From UBA1731 sp045595285 (GTDB lineage: Bacteria > Verrucomicrobiota > Kiritimatiellia > RFP12 > UBA1067), in contig JAZOAC010000138.1 in NCBI GenBank assembly GCA_045595285.1, positions 1 to 64,000 of the forward strand: DNA of 64,000 bases, given 5' to 3'. The position numbers and the translations under genes were made by a program. Of the stretch, positions 16,740 through 26,036 are shown piece by piece. The first letter of the stretch is position 1. Each line of letters starts with the position of its first letter. The notes under the pieces are model-generated. The model had not been told where the DNA came from and did no database searches. It was given only the letters and a program-made list of their open reading frames with translations.

Positions 16740-18173
16740 TCAGGCTTTACGGTTCACCTTGTCCTTGCCGGGCTTGCTTTCGTGGACCTTCGACTCGATA
16801 GGCCTGCCGCAAGCGCCGAAACAGTTCCGGGGATATACGCGGAAACGGTACTTGCCTCTTTCCGGCAGATCCATCGCGTTGAAGGCGAAACTCTGCGACG
16901 CGGGCTCCTCTCGCTCAAGCTTGTAGAATGCCGGTGCAAGAAAGCGTCTTACGACAGGTACAGTGCCGTCCTCCATCTCCACACGCACTTCATAGTCGTA
17001 AACGCGCCCCTTCAAGGCCTTCGCAGACGGGAAATCAAGCATCATCATGATCGCCCAATGGCCATCGCGGTCCTCTGTATTGGCCACACGCGTCCTAACC
17101 GCCGCGCCGGCGGGGAACTGCGGAACCGGGGTGCGCTTCGAACTGTTCTCAAACGCATACGGCTTCGACGCAGCCGTGGGCGGCGTCACGATCCACGCAG
17201 GGGCGGCCTCGACTCCTGCGGCAAAGTCGCGGCGCTCGATCTCCATGCGGTCGTCGAAGACGGACACCACATATCCTTGGGCGCGCTCGAGGTTTGGACG
17301 TGCCGGAAGCTTGTGCATTGAAGTCGTGGGATTGCCCTTGCGGGAGTCTCCACCGTTCTCGTAGCCCGCCGGAATGGACGTGTACGAAAGCGAAGGAACC
17401 GCCACGGCGGTGTATTCGCCTTGCCAGATGGAACGCTCGTCGTTGAGTGTCCAATGGCAGTGTCCGGAGAACGCCACGGCGTTCGGCATCGACTTCAGCG
17501 CCTTGACGGCCGGAGCGTTGGGCCTCGAGCAGGATGTGGTTCCGCCAAGCGGATAGTGGGTGAAGAAGAAGAAAGGCTTCTTCGGGTCGAGCGTCTTTCC
17601 GTTCTCGGCGAACCATTCGTCCGCGGCTACGTTCCAGGGCTTGCCCTCCTTCCATTCGGCGCTGATGAAATCGTATCCCTTCACGGTACGGCGGCGAACG
17701 GCGGCAAACGGCTCGTTGAACGCCTCCTCCCAGCACTTCTTCATGCCGAAATTCACGAGAGCCTCATCCTCGGAATAGCCCTGCACGTGCATGTCGAGCG
17801 TCATGTCGCCGTACCAGTAGCCGTCGTAGTCGTGGTTGCCGGTGCAGAAGAGCTTCTCGACCTTGCGCCCGTCCGGCGCCATGTCGCCCGGAAATACGGA
17901 ATACCACGCATCGGCCAGATACCTGTAGCTGCTCTTGAGTCCCCAGTCCGTGAGGTCGCCCGCAACCATGACGGCATCGACTTTGCGGTCGCGGAAATAC
18001 TTGAGCGTCCTTATGAACATCTCCGCCGACTCGGGCGTGGTGATGTGAACATCGCTTATCACGCCGAAAACGATATTCGGCCGCGGACCGCACACACCGA
18101 GGGAACGGCATCCGCCTGCCCCCATCAGAGCAATCGCGCCACCAAGAAAATTTCTCCTGCTTAACTGAATCAT
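16740..18173 (-). CDS. Tat-exported lipoprotein metallophosphoesterase
   Basis: 477 residues from the ATG at 18173 (GGGAGTAAAACA upstream); an earlier in-frame ATG overlaps punA. The signal is twin-arginine (SRRNFLGG) with a lipobox ending at Cys22 (GAGGC). The calcineurin-like domain has SDVHI (D41, H43), GDLTDWG, GNHDYDG and FSGHCHW, the full metal-ligand set. About 150 C-terminal residues form a beta-rich domain. It is likely a periplasmic nucleotidase or phosphodiesterase. It follows punA by 22 bp, which suggests nucleotide salvage: this enzyme would dephosphorylate outside and PunA act inside. Confidence 0.82.
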   Translation of the reverse strand: MIQLSRRNFLGGAIALMGAGGCRSLGVCGPRPNIVFGVISDVHITTPESAEMFIRTLKYFRDRKVDAVMVAGDLTDWGLKSSYRYLADAWYSVFPGDMAPDGRKVEKLFCTGNHDYDGYWYGDMTLDMHVQGYSEDEALVNFGMKKCWEEAFNEPFAAVRRRTVKGYDFISAEWKEGKPWNVAADEWFAENGKTLDPKKPFFFFTHYPLGGTTSCSRPNAPAVKALKSMPNAVAFSGHCHWTLNDERSIWQGEYTAVAVPSLSYTSIPAGYENGGDSRKGNPTTSMHKLPARPNLERAQGYVVSVFDDRMEIERRDFAAGVEAAPAWIVTPPTAASKPYAFENSSKRTPVPQFPAGAAVRTRVANTEDRDGHWAIMMMLDFPSAKALKGRVYDYEVRVEMEDGTVPVVRRFLAPAFYKLEREEPASQSFAFNAMDLPERGKYRFRVYPRNCFGACGRPIESKVHESKPGKDKVNRKA

Positions 18174-18195
18174 TGTTTTACTCCCATTTGCTGTT

Positions 18196-19014
18196 TTAGA
18201 CTGATCGGATAAATTCATCGAGAAGCGACGCCATCATCGGCTTCGCGGCCTTGGACGCCGCCATGACCTCCTCGTGCGCAAGCGGCGCCGAAGATATGCC
18301 GGCGGCATAGTTCGAGACCAGCGACAGCCCCGCCACCTTCATTCCGCACGCCTTGGCGAACACTGCCTCCGGGACGGTGCTCATGCCAACGATGTCCGCC
18401 CCCATGTGGCCATAGGCATGCACCTCCGCAGGCGTTTCATAGACGGGGCCGCTCGTGAATGCATAGACCCCCTCCATCACGCGCAGATCAAGACGGCGAG
18501 CGGCGGCAAGCATGAGATCCCGGTACCGCTTCACGTATATCTCCGACATGTCGGGGAACCGCGCACCCCATTCCGGAATGTGCTGCCCAATCAGAGGATT
18601 CACCGAAACTGTGTTTATGTGGTCCTTTATTATGACGAAATCCCCGGGACGCAACGCGGGGTTTATCCCGCCGGATGCGTTCGTAAGCAGCAGAGAGCCG
18701 CATCCCATGCGGCGCACCAGTTCGACAGGAAGGACCACCGGCTCCCATCCGGCCCCTTCATACCAGTGGCGGCGGCCCGAGAACGCCGCTATGCGCCTGC
18801 CCGCATATTCATACAGTATGAACTCGCCGGAATGCCCGGCGACCGTCGTTGCGCCCATTCCCGGAATGTCCGCATACGAAAGGCGACAGAGTACGCCATC
18901 CTTATTCAGCGAATCGCCCCAGCCGCTTCCGAGGATTATGGCAACATCCGGCGGCAGCCTGAAGCATTCGTCAGGCAGGAAATCCGCGGCCTTGTCGAAA
19001 ATGTCAATGTTCAT
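18196..19014 (-). CDS. punA: Purine-nucleoside phosphorylase, PNP/MTAP family
   Basis: 272 residues. AIILGSGWGD is the phosphate-binding loop, SGRRHWYEG the second phosphate-site segment, LLTNASGGINPALRPGDFVIIKDHIN and the C-terminal SNYAAGISSAPLAHEEV the base-binding part of trimeric PNPs specific for inosine and guanosine. It splits purine nucleosides with phosphate into base and ribose-1-phosphate. The ATG follows AAGGAGG and starts 12 bp after the ABC ATPase stop, so the two are co-transcribed. Confidence 0.9.
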   Translation of the reverse strand: MNIDIFDKAADFLPDECFRLPPDVAIILGSGWGDSLNKDGVLCRLSYADIPGMGATTVAGHSGEFILYEYAGRRIAAFSGRRHWYEGAGWEPVVLPVELVRRMGCGSLLLTNASGGINPALRPGDFVIIKDHINTVSVNPLIGQHIPEWGARFPDMSEIYVKRYRDLMLAAARRLDLRVMEGVYAFTSGPVYETPAEVHAYGHMGADIVGMSTVPEAVFAKACGMKVAGLSLVSNYAAGISSAPLAHEEVMAASKAAKPMMASLLDEFIRSV

Positions 19015-19026
19015 CGGTACACCTCC

Positions 19027-20040
19027 TTAAGTTCTGTCGAACACCACTGCCTTGCCCATGTCGGGAGAAAGGACGACATGGGCGCCCGCCGCAACGCCAA
19101 CGACGTTGCCGGCACCGTGCTGGACGCGCACCGTAACCTTCACGCCGCGGTCCTCCGTGACGCAATGGACGAGCGTCTCGCTTCCCAGCGGCTCAATGAG
19201 ATCAACCGTCGCCGGCAGCCCCTTCCCGTCCGCATTGCCGCCGGCGGACATCCTGATGTTTTCGGGACGCACGCCAACCGTCCTGCCCAAATCAAGGATG
19301 CCGGGAGGGAAAAGGTTCATCGGCGGCGTCCCGATGAACGAGGCGACGAACATGTTCGACGGACGCTCATACACCTCCATCGGCGGTGCCGCCTGCTGGA
19401 TGCGGCCGCCGTTCATCACGACGATGCGCGTACCCATTGTCATGGCCTCCGTCTGGTCATGCGTCACGTATATCATCGTGGCTCCGAGACGACGGTGCAG
19501 ACGCACAATCTCCGCACGCATCTCCACGCGCATCTTTGCGTCGAGATTCGAAAGCGGCTCGTCGAAAAGGAACACGCTGGGATTGCGCACGATGGCGCGG
19601 CCGAGCGCAACTCGCTGACGCTGCCCGCCGGAGAGCGCCTTCGGCAGGCGTTTCAGGTATGGCGTAAGGCCAAGCGTCTCGGCGGCGGCGGAAGTGCGAC
19701 GGAGGATCTCGTCCTTGGGTATCTTGCGGAGCTTCAGGGCGAACGAAAGGTTCTCCTGCACCGTCATGTGCGGATAGAGCGCGTAGTTCTGGAACACCAT
19801 CGCGATGTCGCGGTCCTTCGGCGGCAGATTCGTCACGTTCCGCCCACCGATGGATATCTTCCCGGACGTGGGTAGCTCCAGCCCCGCAACCATGCGGAGC
19901 GTAGTCGACTTTCCGCAACCTGACGGACCCACCAGGACCAGGAATTCGCCGTCGGCAACTTCAAGCGAAAACCCGTCCACCGCGGGCGCGTCGCCTCGCG
20001 TGTAGATCTTGCTCACTCTATCGAATACAACCGTTGCCAT
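19027..20040 (-). CDS. Sugar ABC transporter ATP-binding protein (MsmK/UgpC/MalK type)
   Basis: 337 residues from the ATG at 20040; a TTG two codons earlier is the alternative. Walker A GPSGCGKST, Q-loop VFQNYALYPHMTV, signature LSGGQRQRVALGRA, Walker B FLFDEPLSNLDAK and H-loop THDQTEA are intact, and a C-terminal TOBE/regulatory domain follows (GVRPENIRMSAGG). No permease or solute-binding gene is adjacent, so it may be a shared ATPase for several sugar importers, as MsmK is. No clear ribosome site precedes it. It heads the operon with punA and the phosphoesterase. Confidence 0.88.
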   Translation of the reverse strand: MATVVFDRVSKIYTRGDAPAVDGFSLEVADGEFLVLVGPSGCGKSTTLRMVAGLELPTSGKISIGGRNVTNLPPKDRDIAMVFQNYALYPHMTVQENLSFALKLRKIPKDEILRRTSAAAETLGLTPYLKRLPKALSGGQRQRVALGRAIVRNPSVFLFDEPLSNLDAKMRVEMRAEIVRLHRRLGATMIYVTHDQTEAMTMGTRIVVMNGGRIQQAAPPMEVYERPSNMFVASFIGTPPMNLFPPGILDLGRTVGVRPENIRMSAGGNADGKGLPATVDLIEPLGSETLVHCVTEDRGVKVTVRVQHGAGNVVGVAAGAHVVLSPDMGKAVVFDRT

Positions 20041-20117
20041 AAACAACCGTGCATTTTACCACAAATCCTCCCTTCCACACATTCATCCGACAATGAAAAA
20101 AAAATAATAAAAAAGCG

Positions 20118-20146
20118 TTGACTCCAAAAATGGGATTTGAGATAGT
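20118..20146 (+). promoter_or_regulatory. Promoter of the orphan plus-strand gene
   Basis: TTGACT (20118-20123), exactly 17 bp, then GATAGT (20141-20146), a weak -10. A weak -10 with a good -35 is typical of promoters that need activation. Confidence 0.5.
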
Positions 20147-20156
20147 TCCATTGCAC

Positions 20157-20208
20157 GTCACATTATCGCGGGGTATGTCACATCATCTCTGGCTCTCGAT
20201 CTAGATCG
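20157..20208 (+). promoter_or_regulatory. Operator-like repeats in the leader of the orphan gene
   Basis: GTCACATTAT (20157-20166) and GTCACATCAT (20177-20186) are direct repeats spaced exactly 20 bp, two helical turns. A perfect 12-bp palindrome CGATCTAGATCG follows at 20197-20208. All lie between the expected transcription start and the ribosome site, where a repressor could act. Confidence 0.4.
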
Positions 20209-20266
20209 CTGCTCCGGGCGGTCCGGTGCGCGATGAACCGCAATCAAGAGAAGAAGGAGGTACGAC

Positions 20267-21607
20267 ATGACTATTACGGCAGATGCCCTACGCTCCGGCA
20301 TCAGGGAGATGTCCGCATATTCGCGGATATCGATCGAAAACGACAAACTCGGCAAGGCTGGCTTCAGGCAGAGCATTGCGTGTCACTTCAACAAAGCCGA
20401 ATCGCAAAGACTGAATCAGGATACGATCAACGCGTTGAAAACCGCCGTGCTGAACGATCCACGCTACTCCGGCATACAGGACAAGGTAGATGCCGTATTC
20501 GACGGACTGGGCTCAAAACACGCAATACGCGCAAAGGACGTCAAGAAGGCATTCTCGGATCTGGACAAGTGCGCATTCAAGACGGAAGCCGGCAGGAGGT
20601 CCTTCCTCGTCCAGGACATAAAGATGCGACTGATGGCGGGAACCTTTTCATCGTCAAACGCAAAGACGGGAGCCGGCGCAGATGACGCATGGGCGTTCAG
20701 CTTCAAAAACGAATGGAAGTCCGGCAACGGCATGGTCGAAGACTATCAGGACCTGATTCAATGGGCGCAACACTTCAAGAAACTTGAACCGCTTATGGGG
20801 AAAATGGTGGACGTGCTGGCTGAGCGCAGGGGTGGTGTCCAGAACATCACCGCCGCTGATGCCAGAGAACTATCCTGGCAGGTCCACTCAATGCTGGCAT
20901 ATATCGGCAAGTCGATCACCAATTCTTCAATCAGCGAAAAGCACTACTACGCTGCGTTTAAGATGACGGCGAACATTCTGGCGAACTCGCCAAAGGCCTT
21001 GTCTACGCCTCTTGCGGCGCTACAGACAGCCGACGAGATCTATGAGGTGCTGAACAAGCTCGCGGCTTTCGAGAATTCGTTCGACGGAAGCAAGTTCGCC
21101 GTCGAGAATGGAATAGCGTGGATGGATGCGATGTGCGCCCCGCTGAGCGACACTGACTCGACATTCCTGCCGTTCGTCGAGAACCACATGGATTTTGAAT
21201 GCGCGCTGAAGCTTGGATTGCCCCCCGACAAGGCTCGACGGCTGACGTCTCTGGCCTGCTGGGAATTCTATAGAACATCAAGGACGACCGACATGGCGCA
21301 CGAGCTGCTGGACGCAAACTCCTTCCCACGCCAGTTGCTGAACTTCCCCGATCTGGCGAAAACGGATTTCGAATACCGCAATCTCGTCCCGTTTCTGGGG
21401 AAATTAGACAGAGATAATGTCGAACCGGACATCCGGAACCTGATACTTGAATCCATGTCGGCAACTGTCCGAGAAGTAGGGAAACTTCCCGACAGCGGGA
21501 GCGTGGAGACGGTTACCAGCAATGGCGAACATCTCAGGCTCGAATGGTCTCTACAGCACGGAATCTCCGGAATCCGCTCCATTGACCAATTCGATCAAGT
21601 AGCCTGA
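20267..21607 (+). CDS. Hypothetical cytoplasmic protein (446 aa), orphan
   Basis: 446 residues; the ATG follows a strong AGAAGGAGGTACGAC. No signal peptide or membrane segment. The composition is helical throughout; an N-terminal section (about 1-110, including DPRYSGIQDKVDAVFDG) reads like a helical bundle, then a Gly/Ala/Ser linker near 125-140, then a second helical part (SWQVHSMLAYIGKS, LAALQTADEIYEVLNKLAAFENS). No enzyme motif is recognised. It stands alone on the plus strand between two minus-strand operons, with its own promoter and operator-like repeats. A secreted effector or a cell-structure protein are only guesses. Confidence 0.75.
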   Translation: MTITADALRSGIREMSAYSRISIENDKLGKAGFRQSIACHFNKAESQRLNQDTINALKTAVLNDPRYSGIQDKVDAVFDGLGSKHAIRAKDVKKAFSDLDKCAFKTEAGRRSFLVQDIKMRLMAGTFSSSNAKTGAGADDAWAFSFKNEWKSGNGMVEDYQDLIQWAQHFKKLEPLMGKMVDVLAERRGGVQNITAADARELSWQVHSMLAYIGKSITNSSISEKHYYAAFKMTANILANSPKALSTPLAALQTADEIYEVLNKLAAFENSFDGSKFAVENGIAWMDAMCAPLSDTDSTFLPFVENHMDFECALKLGLPPDKARRLTSLACWEFYRTSRTTDMAHELLDANSFPRQLLNFPDLAKTDFEYRNLVPFLGKLDRDNVEPDIRNLILESMSATVREVGKLPDSGSVETVTSNGEHLRLEWSLQHGISGIRSIDQFDQVA

Positions 21608-21637
21608 AACGCCTTCAGAGGTCTTTGCCCGTCATTT

Positions 21638-21668
21638 GAGATCGACATCTCGGGTGTACACCTGAGAT
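21638..21668. repeat. Interleaved inverted repeats between convergent genes
   Basis: GAGAT-CGAC-ATCTC (21638-21651) overlaps a longer near-palindrome ATCTCGGGTGT/ACACCTGAGAT (21647-21668; one mismatch that becomes a G-U pair in RNA). The two hairpins share ATCTC and exclude each other. No T run follows on either strand. It lies in the 142-bp gap between the plus-strand stop at 21607 and the minus-strand stop at 21750. Confidence 0.5.
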
Positions 21669-21749
21669 GATGAGCCAATGGTGCCGTCTGCCATTACATC
21701 GAAGGTCACGTGGCAGCCAAGCAGGCGACAAACAACCACTCCCGACTTT

Positions 21750-24620
21750 TCACCTGTCGAACAATGAAATAAACTCCAGCCATGACGCGACAATGGAATC
21801 GAAGCCGGAAGCGTCCCTCTGCGCAACATACGAGACATCGCCCTTTCCGGGAAGTATCACGGTGCGGCCGTCTTCAACAACCGGAGACATCCTGCGCAGA
21901 ACTTTTCGGTCCTCCCCCAATACATCGATTCGGGATGCGGCAAACGGCAGCTCTATCCGCTTGGCCCCGAAAGGAATAATCTCCTCTGAATTTCCTTCTA
22001 GAGGAAGCCTTACACATATGCCATCTGTCGCACCACCGGGGAAATCAGTGAATCGACCGCGGCCATTCAAATACACATAATCCGGCGAAACCGCAAATTC
22101 GGCGCGACATCCGTTCCGTTCTCCTATCCAGACACAGACTTTCCTGTCTCCGGAAAGCGCAAAGAGTCCATTCGGCGGCAATTCAACCTTTTTTCCGTCC
22201 ATACCAAAAGACATCCATACGTCCGAAGAACCGTTTGCCGCCGTAACCGTGCCGTCCGAATAGCATGCAACCACCTGCATCTTGTCGCAATTATCCGACA
22301 GCAAAGCCTCTTCCGTCGTCAGCAGACGCCCGTCTCTTGACGCATACCGGATTGCCTTTACGTCTGCAACCGTATACCGCGCGGCAATCGCCTGCATGAG
22401 ATAGTAGCTTCTGAACTCATCCTCGCCCACCTTTATATCCTTGTAATGACGCTGAGCGGCATGTCTTTCGGGGAGGAGATATCCGGGATGCCCGAATGCC
22501 ACTGTCGCCGCAAAGAAACGATCTAGCGCAATGCGCCGGTCAGCAGGCTTCGTGCCTGGAGTGTTGTAGAAATGCGCGTCTATCATTCCCATGCCGAAGT
22601 TGCACTCCAACGGATGCATTCGCAACAGATCAAAGTCTACAAGCCAAGGTCCGGAAGCAAGGTCGTAAACCCTGTCCTGCGCATAGTTGCCGTCCGTAAG
22701 CCCCGAATAGAACCAATGCGCCGGCCCTTCGGAATACACTGGACCTCCCCATATTCTCTTCTGCAGAAGCATAATCTCGCCCCATGCGTAGAAGCCGGCC
22801 GCGAATGTTCCCGCCCCGGGAACGCGATGATCGTAATCCGTCGCGTCCCACGGACGCATGCATGTGTGAACATCGCAATAGCCGCAGTTGAAGCGGAACT
22901 TGCGCTGAACCTCGGGCGCGATCTTCTCGCACATCGAAACGGCCCACGCAGGTTTCGCGCGCCAGCAACGGCGCCACGCAGGCGTCAGCAGGCACTCTCG
23001 GTCCCAGTCCCGACGCATTATGCTGTCTTCGCTCCAATATTCGTTCACCGTGGCAAGATCGATGTAGTTGTTGTAAGGTCCATACACATAGCCAAGCTCA
23101 TCCATCATCGCTCTGGTATATTTCGCCTGAACCTCATCCCCGCCACGGCTTGGTTCTGTGCGTGTGCGGAATGCGTAACTCTGCTCTTCATTCCGCCGCC
23201 ACATCGTTTCATGATCGGTGATGATTACCTTGGATATACCGCGCCGCTTGAGAGAACGCCAGTATTCCAGATCCTTCTCACGGTCGACAACTCCATACTG
23301 ACGCCACAGATGCGACCCTGTTACATGTTTCCATGGAGACGGGGGATTGGGAATTTCCGGAAGGACAGACGCGACATTTGATCCGAACGACCATATGAAA
23401 CGCTCATAAACGGCATTGCGCTTCCCGTCGGTCTTGCGCAGATAGCGCACACCTCCGTTGAGCGCGGCGGCATTTGAGACGGCGAACATTGTGGAAGCGT
23501 TCGACTGCGTCCAGTCCGGCGTAGCCACAACGAAAACAGAACGCCCTGCCGTTCTCCAGCCGATGACGGCGGGGCGGGCTTCACGCGATTTCTCACGGTA
23601 TGTGTAGAATGGGAATACGCTCCGGACTGCATCAGACGGCAGCCCCTCCAATGTCCCGAAACGAACCTCCGCAGTCGATTCCGCTTCATTGGGGATTTCA
23701 ACGTCCGCGATAAGCGTGTTGCCGCGTCTTGAGAAACTCACTTTAGCGACATCCGCCGCCGCATCGGGAAACACACCGCCGCCACGCGCGAGTGAAATCC
23801 AATCCCCTCCGCCGATCCTGAACGCAAGACCGTCCCAGCGGGCAGCATTCCCCTCCGGCAGACGGAATTCCAAAAATGCATCCTCCTTTTCAAACGCCGA
23901 TGGAGGAAGAACCGTGTCGGCCGAAACCGGAAACGGAAGACGGCCTTCACCTACATTCATCCCTTGGGAGGCTTTCGGAAAAACAACCGTCCCGCGTTTC
24001 GGACGCGGCTCAAACGAAAGCGGTTTCCATTCCTCCTTAAAGACGGCAAGAGAGTTGAAATCAAGTTCACGGAAAGCTTTGTTCCACCCCCCATGGACGC
24101 AAAAGCCGTCGAACCTGCAGCCGGCTTTCGCGCGCGGCTGGAGTTTATGCGGCACCCGTCCGTGGAATTTGTACCAACCCTTATGGTGGACATGTCCGAG
24201 GTTGACGGAAAAGCGTTTGCCGGCAAGGTCAATAAACTGGAGATCGATCGTCACCGACGGCGTTGAAGGATCGCGTCCGAAAACATTGTTGCCGAAAACC
24301 CAGCAGCTTACGGCATCGAAATCGTTGGTGACGGGAATCGGCTCGGGAGGACGGACAAATACACGCGGCTTATCCTTGCCTCCGAGCGAGCGGTAGCGCA
24401 AACGGGCGACGCCGTCACCGAAAAGAAGCCTCGCCGTAGCACGGGTGAAGGTCGCTTCGGCGTTCTCGCCGGAGACCCGCCACCCTTTCCCGGTCGTCAA
24501 CGCGCAAAGCGCCGGGCGGTCGTCTTCCGTCCGCCCGGCCCATTCCATTTCGTACGGACGGCGGGAATCGGCAAAAACCGAAAGCGTCCCCGCCGCCAAA
24601 AGTGTCGCCCAGATCCGCAT
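21750..24620 (-). CDS. Large secreted protein, probable glycoside hydrolase
   Basis: 956 residues from the ATG at 24620, which overlaps the SUMF1-like stop as TAATG. A signal peptide (MRIWATLLAAGTLSVFA) is followed by about 350 residues of beta-sandwich-like sequence. The middle (about 400-750) looks like a TIM barrel: ISKVIITDHETMW, FNCGYCDVHTCM and GGPVYSEGPAHWFYSG, where an Asp and a Glu could be the catalytic pair in the manner of GH101/GH129-like enzymes. The C-terminal part is beta-rich. Family assignment is an inference from motif style only; a carbohydrate-active role fits the operon. Confidence 0.6.
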   Translation of the reverse strand: MRIWATLLAAGTLSVFADSRRPYEMEWAGRTEDDRPALCALTTGKGWRVSGENAEATFTRATARLLFGDGVARLRYRSLGGKDKPRVFVRPPEPIPVTNDFDAVSCWVFGNNVFGRDPSTPSVTIDLQFIDLAGKRFSVNLGHVHHKGWYKFHGRVPHKLQPRAKAGCRFDGFCVHGGWNKAFRELDFNSLAVFKEEWKPLSFEPRPKRGTVVFPKASQGMNVGEGRLPFPVSADTVLPPSAFEKEDAFLEFRLPEGNAARWDGLAFRIGGGDWISLARGGGVFPDAAADVAKVSFSRRGNTLIADVEIPNEAESTAEVRFGTLEGLPSDAVRSVFPFYTYREKSREARPAVIGWRTAGRSVFVVATPDWTQSNASTMFAVSNAAALNGGVRYLRKTDGKRNAVYERFIWSFGSNVASVLPEIPNPPSPWKHVTGSHLWRQYGVVDREKDLEYWRSLKRRGISKVIITDHETMWRRNEEQSYAFRTRTEPSRGGDEVQAKYTRAMMDELGYVYGPYNNYIDLATVNEYWSEDSIMRRDWDRECLLTPAWRRCWRAKPAWAVSMCEKIAPEVQRKFRFNCGYCDVHTCMRPWDATDYDHRVPGAGTFAAGFYAWGEIMLLQKRIWGGPVYSEGPAHWFYSGLTDGNYAQDRVYDLASGPWLVDFDLLRMHPLECNFGMGMIDAHFYNTPGTKPADRRIALDRFFAATVAFGHPGYLLPERHAAQRHYKDIKVGEDEFRSYYLMQAIAARYTVADVKAIRYASRDGRLLTTEEALLSDNCDKMQVVACYSDGTVTAANGSSDVWMSFGMDGKKVELPPNGLFALSGDRKVCVWIGERNGCRAEFAVSPDYVYLNGRGRFTDFPGGATDGICVRLPLEGNSEEIIPFGAKRIELPFAASRIDVLGEDRKVLRRMSPVVEDGRTVILPGKGDVSYVAQRDASGFDSIVASWLEFISLFDR

Positions 24621-26011
24621 TATTTGGCACCTGTCGTGCACTTCACGCGGAAGCCGTAAATTGGCAGATCTTTATTATAGATTGCGCTCGACCTGTATGC
24701 GGAACGCGCAGCTCCTGACTTGTTATTCCACGATCCACCCCGAAGAACCTGCCGCCGACGGGTTCCGCCTCCTGTAGCACTGTCATCAACGTCGGAACTT
24801 GCCATTATCGGCTTGCCATTAGCCGAACTGATATCCGCTTTATACATATCAATGCACCACTCATACACATTTCCATGCATATCATAAAGTCCGAAAGCAT
24901 TCTTGCCGTAAGACCCTGCAATAGCGGTTCCACTTGCGGGAGTAAGCGCCATCAATTCCTGAGAAAAACTTATACGAGGATCTACTGCTTCGGGGGTTGT
25001 TTGTTTTCTTTCCTGATTTAACATATATCGACCAGGAACATACTTATCTACTTCTACAACCTCACCATCACCCCAATATCCATCTCCATTGCCAGCGCGG
25101 CAAGCATACTCCCATTCAGACTCACACGGCAGATCAAAGTCGATCATGTCCCCTGAAAGCGCCCTCAATGACGCCAAGAAGGATCCTTCACAAGGATTTT
25201 CCGGAAGATTGTCTTTATATTCGTAAGCATCATCGCTCGACGGGACTACTGTACGAATCATCTGATACGAGACACTTTCCACCGGACGCATCGCGCCTTC
25301 AACCTTGAATGCCGACGGATTCGAGCCCATTATCTGCGTCCACTGTGACTGTGTCACTTCAAAAACGCCAATGTAATAATCGTTGTTCAACGTAGCGCTA
25401 TGAATCATTTCATTCGCCGCCTCACGCGATGCTTCCGTCACGCTGCCCATCGTGAAGACGGCGCCGTTGGCGGGAATCTTGCGCATCACGAGACGTGTTG
25501 TGCGGTAGTCGGGGTTGGTCAAAAGTCCGCCCGGCAGGAACTCTTCGGCAGGATAATACGAAACGCGCTGGTTCGATGTGGCAGCAAGGTCGAAGACCAT
25601 GTAGTCCGGCGCGGCGTTCGTCGCATAGGCCGTCACCACAGCACGGGCTCCATTTGCCGGCACACGACTGTCAACCCACGCGCTGCGGTCAGGCCGCCAT
25701 GTGATGGTGTGCACATCATCTGCATCACCTTCAACCACTTTCCATACGTCGCCTTTGGGAACTCCGGATTTGACCCCGGAAATATTTTCGCCGCCTATCG
25801 ACACCCAAGCGCCGTCCGTCGTGTTCGTCTGAATGTCAAGCGTGACAACCGCCGGGGCGTTGGCGAGCTTGTAGGTTATGGTGACCGTACGGTCCTGTGC
25901 CTGTGTCATCGTGACATCCGTCACCGACGGCACAAAAGCGGCCCCGAAGGCAAATGCCGGAGCGACTATGCTGACAGACAAAAACGTCTTTGCTATTTTT
26001 TTTTCCTTCAT
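24620..26011 (-). CDS. Secreted SUMF1/FGE-like protein with N-terminal Ig-like domain
   Basis: 463 residues; ATG after AAAGGAGAAAAAC. Signal peptide to about residue 24, then a beta-sandwich region (TDVTMTQAQDRTVTITYKL ... HTITWRPDRSAW). From about 170 a SUMF1 fold: GAVFTMGS, YYIGVFEVTQSQW, LPCESEWEYACRAG, LYDMHGNVYEWC, RRQVLRGGSWNN, YGFRVKC. The Cys pair that catalyses formylglycine formation near SYCxRYRxxAR is absent (the segment reads KSGAARSAYRSS), so it should not mature sulfatases, and none are in the window. A binding or assembly role is more likely. Its stop overlaps the next ATG (TAATG). Confidence 0.8.
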   Translation of the reverse strand: MKEKKIAKTFLSVSIVAPAFAFGAAFVPSVTDVTMTQAQDRTVTITYKLANAPAVVTLDIQTNTTDGAWVSIGGENISGVKSGVPKGDVWKVVEGDADDVHTITWRPDRSAWVDSRVPANGARAVVTAYATNAAPDYMVFDLAATSNQRVSYYPAEEFLPGGLLTNPDYRTTRLVMRKIPANGAVFTMGSVTEASREAANEMIHSATLNNDYYIGVFEVTQSQWTQIMGSNPSAFKVEGAMRPVESVSYQMIRTVVPSSDDAYEYKDNLPENPCEGSFLASLRALSGDMIDFDLPCESEWEYACRAGNGDGYWGDGEVVEVDKYVPGRYMLNQERKQTTPEAVDPRISFSQELMALTPASGTAIAGSYGKNAFGLYDMHGNVYEWCIDMYKADISSANGKPIMASSDVDDSATGGGTRRRQVLRGGSWNNKSGAARSAYRSSAIYNKDLPIYGFRVKCTTGAK

Positions 26012-26036
26012 GTTTTTCTCCTTTTTTGCGATAGTA

